From an uncultured Acetatifactor sp. (GTDB taxonomy: Bacteria > Bacillota > Clostridia > Lachnospirales > Lachnospiraceae), in the NCBI GenBank assembly GCA_910586775.1, contig CAJUJN010000112.1, positions 1 to 12,056 on the forward strand: 12,056 nt of DNA. The letters run 5' to 3'. Every line of letters begins with the position of its first letter. Position 1 is the first letter of the stretch. Below, piece after piece: positions 1 to 5,932 of this stretch. Under the pieces are notes generated by a model. It saw only the letters and a list, made by a program, of their open reading frames with translations, was not told the DNA's origin and searched no databases. The position numbers and the translations under genes were made by a program.

Positions 1-1
1 C

Positions 2-103
2 GGCTGCTTCGATGCGGAGATATGTGATATTCATGTGGTGTCTGGCCGGGATGATCTGGATGAGGTTTGTATCTCTATCCAGAACAGAGTAAATTCCCTG
101 TAA
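2..103 (+). CDS. C-terminal end of an unrecognised protein (cut by window edge)
   Basis: An open frame enters from the left edge and ends at TAA 101-103, giving 33 visible residues that finish DEVCISIQNRVNSL. The composition (charged residues, SGRDDLDE segment) looks protein-like, but the piece is too short to assign. It is followed closely by a recombinase remnant in another frame, so it could be an intact gene's tail or another decayed piece of the same element. No function is proposed. Confidence 0.4.
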   Translation, partial: GCFDAEICDIHVVSGRDDLDEVCISIQNRVNSL

Positions 104-138
104 TCACAATTTTACTTTGGGACAAGTTGTCTATCTTT

Positions 139-219
139 TTCAATACCCATGAAGCGATTGTAGAGGGCGCAGTTTTTGAACGGGTGCAGGAGCTAAGGGC
201 AAACAAACCAGGAAGTTAG
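139..219 (+). pseudogene. remnant of a large serine recombinase
   Basis: The frame 139-219 encodes FNTHEAIVEGAVFERVQELR followed by ANKPGS and a stop. The pattern 'THEAIV(E/D)...FERVQELRANK' is characteristic of the recombinase domain that follows the catalytic domain in large serine recombinases of Clostridia transposons and prophages. Only about 26 recognisable residues remain. The upstream in-frame codons (from about 103) do not look like the family, there is no start codon, and no catalytic N-terminus or zinc-ribbon region is visible. It is best read as a decayed trace of a mobile element that once sat here. The assignment rests on motif recognition only. Confidence 0.65.
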
Positions 220-505
220 GAACGGTTCCTCTATACTTTGCAACGAGGTGAGGCATTTAGGGGGTGCCAGGGCTGTGAGGAAAAGCCCGGGGCGGAATCC
301 GGGTAAAACGGTAAGGGTAAGAAGGCATAGTGCTGTATTTTTTGAAAATTTTATTTCATTGTATTGCTTTTTGGCCGTGATATGAAGTTTTGGAGTCAGC
401 AGATTTATTATTTTAATAGGCAAAGTAATTAAAAAGGCGGCAGAATGGGGCAAAAAAATAAAATTTTTCATAAATATTCATAAAATATCTCTTTTCACAC
501 GGCAG
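220..505. other. AT-rich intergenic stretch without a supported gene
   Basis: No convincing gene is seen. The part from about 335 to 500 is strongly AT-rich, with A- and T-tracts directly upstream of the amt promoter, where they could act as an UP-like element or bent DNA. A small CCCGG/CCGGG inverted pair lies around 287-302. A minus-strand open frame across 193-471 has low-complexity hydrophobic composition and no ribosome site, so it is treated as chance. Confidence 0.5.
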
Positions 506-732
506 TTGACATGAAAAGAAACCGATGTTATAATGCGGTGCATAAGCAAAGGCGCTTTGGGATTTTCCCGAAGTGCCTTTTTTATTCGGCAGAAACTGCG
601 CGCGCGGTCGGATAAAGTTTGTTTATAAAAATAATCCCATACCATTTTGAGGAACTCTGGCGTCAGGCAGGGCTCGAAATCGTCAGACGGGAGATTGGAA
701 GTAAGGAGTCTTTCATATAAAGGAATTTTCAC
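478..732 (-). CDS. possible small protein opposite the amt leader (doubtful)
   Basis: A minus-strand frame of 84 codons starts at a GTG (732-730) and reads MKIPLYERLLTSNLPSDDFE onward. Unlike most shadow frames it has a balanced, protein-like composition (LTPEFLKMVWDYFYKQ, RARSFCRIKKALRE). Against it: no clear ribosome site precedes the GTG, the last third is the reverse complement of the amt attenuator and promoter, and I recognise no family. The frame does not overlap a + strand gene, so it cannot be dismissed as a codon shadow, but its length is within reach of chance. Confidence 0.22.
   Translation of the reverse strand: MKIPLYERLLTSNLPSDDFEPCLTPEFLKMVWDYFYKQTLSDRARSFCRIKKALRENPKAPLLMHRIITSVSFHVNCRVKRDIL
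506..534 (+). promoter_or_regulatory. consensus sigma-A promoter upstream of the amt gene
   Basis: TTGACA at 506-511 and TATAAT at 529-534 are both perfect consensus hexamers, separated by exactly 17 bases. Transcription should start near 541. The AT-rich tract upstream may strengthen it. A promoter this strong implies control downstream of initiation, and a terminator does begin at 548. Confidence 0.88.
544..583 (+). terminator. leader terminator/attenuator immediately after the amt promoter
   Basis: 548-562 pairs with 566-580 over 15 bp (two G-U wobbles) around a 3-base loop and is followed by a T run to 583: a strong intrinsic terminator only about 7 bases after the predicted start. An alternative small hairpin AAGC(544-547)/GCTT(554-557) has the six-base loop AAAGGC. 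It would sequester the left arm of the terminator. A hexaloop with A at position 1 and G at position 4 is the known recognition pattern of ANTAR-domain antiterminators, but only one such hairpin is visible, whereas the known motif has two. Conditional antitermination is an inference; release of a roughly 40-nt RNA is the alternative. Confidence 0.75.
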
Positions 733-796
733 GGAAAGAGTCCGGTTCCGTAAATATGAATTGGACGTCCGCTAAAGCGGGCAGGAGGGTGTAATT
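584..796 (+). promoter_or_regulatory. long 5' leader of the amt gene
   Basis: Transcripts that pass the attenuator carry about 210 further untranslated bases. Just before the start codon, CCGC(769-772)/GCGG(777-780) form a four-pair hairpin with a TAAA loop directly upstream of the AGGAGG ribosome site (783-788). No known riboswitch consensus was recognised. Confidence 0.45.
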
Positions 797-2563
797 ATGA
801 GTGAGGAATTGATGAGTGCAGTAAACGGGCAGATATTCGGAGTATGGTTCCTGATCGGGGCAGCGCTGGTGTTCTGGATGCAGGCAGGGTTCGCCATGGT
901 GGAGACCGGCTTTACCAGAGCCAAGAACGCGGGGAATATCCTGATGAAGAATCTGATGGATTTTTGTATCGGTACGGTAGTGTTCATATTGATCGGCTTT
1001 GGCCTTTTCCTGGGGGAGGATGTGGCGGGACTGATCGGCAGGCCTGGTTTTGATATTTTTACTTCTTATGGTAATTTTGACTGGTCCGGCTTTGTGTTCA
1101 ATCTGGTGTTCTGTGCGACCACAGCTACCATCGTATCCGGAGCCATGGCAGAGCGGACGAAATTCCTTTCCTACTGTATTTATTCAGGGGTGATATCGGC
1201 ACTGATTTATCCGATTGAAGCCCATTGGATATGGGGCGGCGGCTGGCTGGCACAGCTCGGGTTTCATGATTTTGCAGGTTCCTGTGCCATCCATATGGTA
1301 GGAGGGGTTTCCGCGCTTATCGGCGCGAAGCTGCTGGGACCCCGTATCGGAAAGTTTGTGAAGGATAAGGACGGCAGGGTGACGAAGGTAAATGCGTTCC
1401 CCGGACATAACCTTCCCATCGGATGCCTTGGCGTATTTATCCTGTGGCTGGGCTGGTACGGATTTAACGGGGCGGCATGTACCTCAATAGAGCAGCTGGG
1501 TTCCGTGTTCGTGACGACTACCATTGCGCCTGCTATTGCCACGGTGGTGTGCATGTGCTTTACCTGGACTAAGTACGGAAAACCGGATATTTCCATGTGC
1601 CTTAACGCTTCTCTGGCCGGATTGGTGGCGATTACGGCTCCCTGTGATGTGACGGATGCGGCAGGTGCGATTGTGATTGGTGCGGTGGCAGGACTTCTGG
1701 TGGTATTTGGAGTATGGTTTTTGGATTATAAACTGCATATTGACGACCCGGTAGGTGCAGTAGCAGTTCACTGTCTTAACGGAATATGGGGAACCATCTC
1801 GGTGGGACTTTTTGCCACCAGTACGGTTCCGGGATATTCCATTGCCGACGGTGCGGGTAATCAGCTGACGGGCCTGTTCTATGGAGGCGGAGTGAAGCTG
1901 CTGGGGCTTCAGCTGTTGGGATTTGTGTCCGTGGCGGCATGGACGGCGGTTACCATTACGGTTGCTTTCCTTGTCATTAAGGCTCTGGCAGGACTGCGTG
2001 TCAGCGAGGAAGAAGAAATTATCGGGCTGGATGCCACGGAGCATGGGCTGGCAAGCGCATATTCCGGATTTTCCATCATGGATGTATCCAATACCATGAC
2101 CATGGACATAAACGAGAATACAGACCTTGGAACCAGCGAATACGAGGAGGCTTCCCAGGTGAAGAGGGATGCGGCGGTGCCGGTTGCAGCCATGCCGGTG
2201 GAAGCCAGCGGTATCTATAAGGTGGCTGTTATAGCAAAATTGTCCAGGTATGACAAGCTGAAGAAGGCCATGAACGATCTGGGCGTTACGGGAATGACGG
2301 TTACCCAGGTTATGGGATGCGGAATCCAGAAGGGGGCCGGAGAAAAGTACCGCGGCGTGGAGATGGATGCCACTTTGCTGCCCAAGGTGAAGGTGGAAGT
2401 GGTAGTCAGCAAGATTCCTGTGGAGACCGTGGTTTCGGCGGCGAAGAAAGCGCTGTATACGGGACACATCGGAGACGGGAAGATTTTTGTTTACAATGTG
2501 GACAGAGTAATCAAGATCCGTACGGGCGAGGAGAATTTTGCGGCTTTGCAGGATGTGGAATAA
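797..2563 (+). CDS. amt: ammonium transporter with fused C-terminal PII domain
   Basis: A membrane ammonium channel of the Amt/MEP/Rh family carrying its own PII sensor. Residues 1 to about 402 are the multi-spanning Amt core. It has the DFAGS-x3-H signature (D158, H166), the second pore histidine in AVHCLNG (H325), HWIWGGGW and the GWYGFN segment; the serine of the outer ammonium site in E. coli AmtB appears to be alanine (A227). An acidic hydrophilic linker (about 403-470) leads to a complete PII domain (472-588), colinear with E. coli GlnB at an offset of 472. The 2-oxoglutarate-binding glutamine (Q511), the pore-blocking T-loop arginine (R519) and the nucleotide-binding TGHIGDGK (555-562) are present. 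The uridylylated tyrosine 51 is methionine (M523). AGGAGG lies 8 bases before the ATG. Promoter and attenuator are upstream, and a terminator follows. The assignment is very secure; the self-gating role is inferred. Confidence 0.96.
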   Translation: MSEELMSAVNGQIFGVWFLIGAALVFWMQAGFAMVETGFTRAKNAGNILMKNLMDFCIGTVVFILIGFGLFLGEDVAGLIGRPGFDIFTSYGNFDWSGFVFNLVFCATTATIVSGAMAERTKFLSYCIYSGVISALIYPIEAHWIWGGGWLAQLGFHDFAGSCAIHMVGGVSALIGAKLLGPRIGKFVKDKDGRVTKVNAFPGHNLPIGCLGVFILWLGWYGFNGAACTSIEQLGSVFVTTTIAPAIATVVCMCFTWTKYGKPDISMCLNASLAGLVAITAPCDVTDAAGAIVIGAVAGLLVVFGVWFLDYKLHIDDPVGAVAVHCLNGIWGTISVGLFATSTVPGYSIADGAGNQLTGLFYGGGVKLLGLQLLGFVSVAAWTAVTITVAFLVIKALAGLRVSEEEEIIGLDATEHGLASAYSGFSIMDVSNTMTMDINENTDLGTSEYEEASQVKRDAAVPVAAMPVEASGIYKVAVIAKLSRYDKLKKAMNDLGVTGMTVTQVMGCGIQKGAGEKYRGVEMDATLLPKVKVEVVVSKIPVETVVSAAKKALYTGHIGDGKIFVYNVDRVIKIRTGEENFAALQDVE

Positions 2564-2634
2564 GGAAAATGAAAGTGAAAGGGCCTGAGAGGGCGGAGAC
2601 TTAAGAAAGAATTCGTAATGACAATAATAAATAT

Positions 2635-2662
2635 AGGGCATGGCGTTTGCCATGCCTTTTCT
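2635..2662 (+). terminator. intrinsic terminator after amt
   Basis: GGCATGGC (2637-2644) pairs perfectly with GCCATGCC (2649-2656) around a GTTT loop and is followed by TTTT. It lies about 75 bases after the amt stop codon and separates amt from tatD. Confidence 0.9.
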
Positions 2663-2666
2663 ATGG

Positions 2667-2695
2667 TTGTAAACGGAGGAAGATAATGATATAAT
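2667..2695 (+). promoter_or_regulatory. predicted promoter for tatD
   Basis: TTGTAA (2667-2672), 17 bases, then TATAAT (2690-2695) preceded by TG one base upstream (2687-2688), an extended -10. The -35 is only 4/6, but the extended perfect -10 compensates. It starts just after the amt terminator and leaves a leader of about 240 bases before tatD. Confidence 0.6.
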
Positions 2696-2748
2696 CAAGT
2701 TGCTTTGACGGGCTTTCCGGTTTCTGTTGAAAACGGCTTATTATTTGT

Positions 2749-2873
2749 GAGAAGAATCAGGAATTTCGGCAAGGCTGATGCGGAGGGCTTTCAGAAATAG
2801 ACGACTTTTATAAAAAGGGCTATGAAGCGGGCGGGAAGCTGAAAGAAATGTTTGAAGACCGAAAAGATTAAGG
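2749..2873 (+). pseudogene. possible coding remnant in the tatD leader
   Basis: Two short frames look like parts of one broken gene. VRRIRNFGKADAEGFQK ends at a TAG near 2800, and in another frame IDDFYKKGYEAGGKLKEMFE then DRKD ends at TAA 2871-2873. The residue pattern is protein-like and the switch of frame within a few bases suggests a frameshift. There is no ribosome site and I do not recognise a family. It could equally be a chance reading of a non-coding leader. Confidence 0.25.
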
Positions 2874-2944
2874 AAGCTGTTAATGTACACCCGGAAAAAA
2901 GTGAGTACGGCAGCCGGATAAATTGAAATGCAAGGAGAAAGAAA

Positions 2945-3763
2945 ATGACAGCTATATTTGATACCCATGCGCATTACGATGACAAGGCTTTCGACGGGGA
3001 CAGGGAAGCGCTTCTGGCAGCGCTGCCCCGGAGCGGTATTGCCAGGGTAGTGAATATCGGCGCCAGCCTGGCATCCTGCAAACGTACCGTTGCCCTGATG
3101 GAAAAATATGACTACATCTACGGAGCCATAGGGGTTCACCCCAGCGAGACTGCGGAGCTTGAGGGACAGTCTCTGAACGCCCGGGAACAGCAATCGCCGG
3201 AAGCACCTGACGTTCTGGAGCAGCTGAGGGCAATGTGCCGTCATGAAAAGTGCGTGGCGGTGGGAGAAATCGGCCTGGATTATTACTGGGACGAGCCGGC
3301 CCGGGAGATTCAGAAGAAATGGTTCGTCCGCCAGCTGCAGCTTGCCAGGGAGTGCGCTCTGCCGGTGGTCATTCATTCCAGGGACGCCGCCAGGGACACT
3401 GCGGACATCATGGAAGCGGAAAAGGCAGGGGAGATTGGCGGTGTGATTCACTGTTATTCCTATACGAAGGAGACTGCCAGGACATTTCTGGATATGGGAT
3501 TCTTCTTCGGAATCGGCGGTGTCCTGACCTTTCAGAATGCCAGGAAGCTGAAGGAGGCGGCGGAGTATATTCCCATGGACAGGATTGTGTTGGAGACGGA
3601 CTGCCCCTACCTGGCTCCGGTACCCTTCAGGGGAAAGCGCAACAGTTCCCTGAATCTGCCTTATGTGGTGTCCGCACTGGCACAGATTAAAGGGATTTCG
3701 GAGGAAGAGGTGAGGAGGGCGGCCTGGGAAAACGGGCTGCGGCTGTATCGTATGGATGTGTAA
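2945..3763 (+). CDS. tatD: TatD family metal-dependent hydrolase/DNase
   Basis: A soluble TIM-barrel phosphohydrolase of the amidohydrolase superfamily; characterised members are metal-dependent DNases or exonucleases. All family metal ligands are visible: the HxH pair in DTHAHYD (H8, H10), the glutamate of GEIGLDYYW (E108), H144 in VIHSRDA, H169 in IHCYS and the aspartate of LETDCPYLAP (D219). The length of 272 is slightly above the usual 250-265 because of a hydrophilic insertion at about 70-90. AAGGAG at 2932-2937 supports the ATG. It sits alone between its own promoter and the inverted repeat at 3793-3833. In many Clostridia tatD lies near metG or rsmA, which are not seen here. The exact substrate cannot be read from the sequence. 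Confidence 0.95.
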   Translation: MTAIFDTHAHYDDKAFDGDREALLAALPRSGIARVVNIGASLASCKRTVALMEKYDYIYGAIGVHPSETAELEGQSLNAREQQSPEAPDVLEQLRAMCRHEKCVAVGEIGLDYYWDEPAREIQKKWFVRQLQLARECALPVVIHSRDAARDTADIMEAEKAGEIGGVIHCYSYTKETARTFLDMGFFFGIGGVLTFQNARKLKEAAEYIPMDRIVLETDCPYLAPVPFRGKRNSSLNLPYVVSALAQIKGISEEEVRRAAWENGLRLYRMDV

Positions 3764-3783
3764 AAAAGTGTCATAAAAGATAC

Positions 3784-3812
3784 TTGACTTTTGTATGAAA
3801 TCGTACTAGAAT
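3784..3812 (+). promoter_or_regulatory. promoter of the marR-MATE operon
   Basis: TTGACT (3784-3789), 17-base spacer, TAGAAT (3807-3812); both hexamers are 5/6 to consensus. The predicted start near 3819 falls at the right arm of the inverted repeat, so a protein bound to the repeat would cover the spacer and the start region. Confidence 0.8.
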
Positions 3813-3833
3813 TTATCGAGTACGATTTCATAC
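3793..3833 (+). promoter_or_regulatory. inverted repeat: likely MarR operator pair and tatD terminator
   Basis: GTATGAAATCGTACT (3793-3807) and AGTACGATTTCATAC (3819-3833) are perfect inverted copies separated by 11 bases. Each arm is itself an imperfect palindrome matching GTAnGAnnTCnTAC, the shape of a dimeric MarR-family site. The two sites are 27 bp apart and flank the -10 element. The right arm is followed by six Ts (3834-3839), so RNA coming from tatD would form a 15-bp hairpin plus U-tract, an intrinsic terminator. RNA started at the internal promoter contains only the right arm and so escapes it. Repeats and promoter are seen directly; the binding protein is inferred from the adjacent gene. 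Confidence 0.78.
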
Positions 3834-3949
3834 TTTTTTATTTTACAGGAAAGTCCGGCGTAAGACGGACATGGAATCACTGAGGTGCCGCAGGCGCTTA
3901 TTTATTGCAGGATTCCAAAGAAAATGCAGTGCAACGAGGGAGGTACGAC

Positions 3950-4387
3950 ATGGAAGGGTATACGACAAGGGAAATGCAGCGGGTCAATTATCTGCAGAGT
4001 GAGATGAACGCAGCCTATCATGAAGCGGCTGTGAAGCTGGGAATGTCTGACAGCACGGTGCAGATTTTATACGCTATCTGCAACAGCGGGGACAGCTGTC
4101 TGCTCAGTGATATCTGCAAATTACTGGGAACCAGCAAACAGACCATCAACTCTGCCCTGAGAAAGCTGGAAAGGGAGGGGATTGTATATCTGGAGTTTTC
4201 CGGGGGCAGGAAAAAGAGAGTACGGATTACGGCTCAGGGGCGGAAACTGGCCGAGGGCACTGTGGTGCGGCTGATAGAAGCCGAGAACAGTATACTGGAC
4301 GACTGGTCCCGGGAGGAAGTGGAACAGTATCTGAAGCTGGGCAGAAAATATCTGGAGGCTATCAGAGAGAAAATACGGGAATTGTAG
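3950..4387 (+). CDS. MarR family transcriptional regulator
   Basis: A 145-residue winged-helix repressor of the MarR family, dimeric through its terminal helices. The recognition helix-turn-helix lies at about 51-77 (LLSDICKLLGTSKQTINSAL), followed by the wing with the basic GGRKKRVRIT segment at 85-94 and a C-terminal dimerisation helix (about 118-145). The ATG at 3950 is chosen because GGGAGG (3938-3943) precedes it by six bases; an in-frame TTG at 3905 lacks such a site. The downstream MATE exporter begins 35 bases after its stop. This matches the MepR-MepA arrangement of Staphylococcus aureus, in which the regulator represses both genes until a drug ligand binds. Ligand unknown. Confidence 0.92.
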   Translation: MEGYTTREMQRVNYLQSEMNAAYHEAAVKLGMSDSTVQILYAICNSGDSCLLSDICKLLGTSKQTINSALRKLEREGIVYLEFSGGRKKRVRITAQGRKLAEGTVVRLIEAENSILDDWSREEVEQYLKLGRKYLEAIREKIREL

Positions 4388-4422
4388 CATTTGCCGGGTA
4401 TATATTGATTCAGGAGGTATTT

Positions 4423-5751
4423 ATGAAAATTCAACTGTCAGACCATTTTGATTACAAAAAATTACTGCGTTTTACACTGCCGTCTATAGTGATGATGATT
4501 TTCACATCCATCTACGGTGTGGTGGACGGCTTTTTCGTGTCGAATTTTGTGGGGAAGACGCCCTTTGCGGCGGTGAATTTTATTATGCCGTTTCTGATGA
4601 TCCTGGGAGCCATCGGCTTTATGTTCGGCACCGGGGGAAGCGCCATTATCGCCATTACCATGGGGGCGGGGGAGCATGAAAAGGCGAAGCGGCTGTTCTC
4701 CATGTTTGTATACGTATCGTTGGTCTGCGGGGCAGTGATTGGAGTACTGGGTATTCTGTTTATCCGGCCGGTGGCGGTGCTGCTGGGGGCGGATGGGATC
4801 ATGCTGGACAATTGCGTGCTCTATGGCCGGGTTATTTTGATTTCCCTTCCGGCTTTTATTTTGCAGTATGAGTTCCAGAGTTTTTTCATTACGGCGGAGA
4901 AGCCGCAGCTGGGCCTTGCCGTCACTGTGGCGGCAGGGGTGACGAATATGGTTCTGGATGCTTTGTTTGTGGCGGTTTTCCGGTGGGGGCTTGTGGGCGC
5001 GGCTGCCGCCACGGCTTTCAGCCAGGCTGTGGGAGGCATTGTCCCGCTGATTTATTTCGGAAGGCTCAACAGCAGCCTCCTGCGGCTGAGCAGGACAGGG
5101 TTTGACGGAAGCGCGCTGCTCAAAGCCTGTACCAACGGTTCTTCCGAACTGATGTCGAACATTTCCATGTCTGTCGTCAGTATGCTGTACAATGCGCAGC
5201 TGATGAAATATGCCGGGGAGGACGGAGTTGCGGCATATGGTGTATTAATGTATGTAAATATGATTTTCCTGGCAGCTTTTATCGGCTATTCCGTAGGTGT
5301 TGCTCCCGTCATAGGGTATCATTACGGTGCCGGGAACCATGAGGAACTTAAGGGTCTGCTGAAACGGAGCCTGGTGCTGACCGGCATTTTTTCGGTGGGG
5401 ATGCTTGCCCTTGCGGAAGGACTGGCACGGCCGCTTTCCATGATTTTTGTGGGATATGACCGGGAACTTTTGAATTTAACGCTGAAGGGATTTTGGATTT
5501 ACTCTTTTTCGTTTCTTTTTGCGGGAATTGCCATATACGGTTCGTCCTTTTTTACGGCGCTGGGCAACGGGCTGGTATCGGCTCTGATTTCCTTTCTGCG
5601 GACGTTGGTATTCCAGGTGGCTGCGGTGCTGATTTTTCCGATGGTGTGGGGGATTGACGGCATCTGGATATCCATTGTGGCGGCGGAATTGATGGCGGCG
5701 CTGGTGACTGCATTGTTCCTGATCGGGAAGCGGAAGAAGTATCGTTATTGA
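4423..5751 (+). CDS. MATE family efflux transporter (MepA-like)
   Basis: A polytopic inner-membrane exporter of the multidrug and toxic compound extrusion family, driven by Na+ or H+. It has 442 residues, the usual MATE length, with about twelve hydrophobic segments in two homologous halves. The first half carries VDGFFVSNFVG (34-44) and the GTGGSA loop (69-74), typical of the DinF/MepA-like branch. The ATG at 4423 has AGGAGG at 4412-4417; the in-frame TTG at 4405 lies ahead of that site and is rejected. It is co-transcribed with the MarR gene and presumably derepressed by the exported compound. No terminator is obvious behind it. Substrate cannot be inferred. Confidence 0.93.
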   Translation: MKIQLSDHFDYKKLLRFTLPSIVMMIFTSIYGVVDGFFVSNFVGKTPFAAVNFIMPFLMILGAIGFMFGTGGSAIIAITMGAGEHEKAKRLFSMFVYVSLVCGAVIGVLGILFIRPVAVLLGADGIMLDNCVLYGRVILISLPAFILQYEFQSFFITAEKPQLGLAVTVAAGVTNMVLDALFVAVFRWGLVGAAAATAFSQAVGGIVPLIYFGRLNSSLLRLSRTGFDGSALLKACTNGSSELMSNISMSVVSMLYNAQLMKYAGEDGVAAYGVLMYVNMIFLAAFIGYSVGVAPVIGYHYGAGNHEELKGLLKRSLVLTGIFSVGMLALAEGLARPLSMIFVGYDRELLNLTLKGFWIYSFSFLFAGIAIYGSSFFTALGNGLVSALISFLRTLVFQVAAVLIFPMVWGIDGIWISIVAAELMAALVTALFLIGKRKKYRY

Positions 5752-5793
5752 ATTTTTATAAATGGAATAAAAAAATATCACAAACCAATGAAC

Positions 5794-5922
5794 CATATCA
5801 GTCTTTTTCCGACTATATGAGTGAACCGCCGGATAAATCCTGCCGGTGAAAGCATTCCGGATGCCGGCAGGCGTTGGTTTTGCTTCACACTACAAGTTAA
5901 GGCGGTTCCCAAAAAGCGCTTT
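5794..5922 (+). promoter_or_regulatory. potentially structured leader upstream of the sigma factor gene
   Basis: Several complementary segments are nested here. CATATcAGTC (5794-5803) pairs with GACTATATG (5811-5819). GAACCGCC (5823-5830) pairs perfectly with GGCGGTTC (5901-5908) and encloses CCTGCCGG (5839-5846)/CCGGCAGG (5864-5871). The self-complementary AAAGCGCTTT (5913-5922) directly abuts the GAGGTG ribosome site. None is followed by a U-tract, so terminators are unlikely. The layout resembles a structured 5' UTR able to control translation. No known riboswitch class was recognised and no clear promoter was found between 5752 and 5932, so the gene may be read from the MATE operon. Confidence 0.4.
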
Positions 5923-5932
5923 GAGGTGACAG

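Noticed and set aside
193..471. 92-codon minus-strand frame in the left intergenic region
   Set aside because: Hydrophobic low-complexity reading of AT-rich DNA, no ribosome site, no recognisable motif.
1484..2698. 404-codon minus-strand frame opposite the amt gene
   Set aside because: Rich in His, Arg and Ser with no domain or ribosome site; it is the antisense shadow of the secure Amt-PII coding sequence.
2741..3451. 236-codon minus-strand frame opposite tatD
   Set aside because: It covers most of tatD, whose metal-binding motifs are all in place on the + strand; composition is shadow-like.
3905..3949. 15-codon upstream extension of the MarR gene from a TTG
   Set aside because: ATG at 3950 has a well-spaced GGGAGG; the TTG has none.
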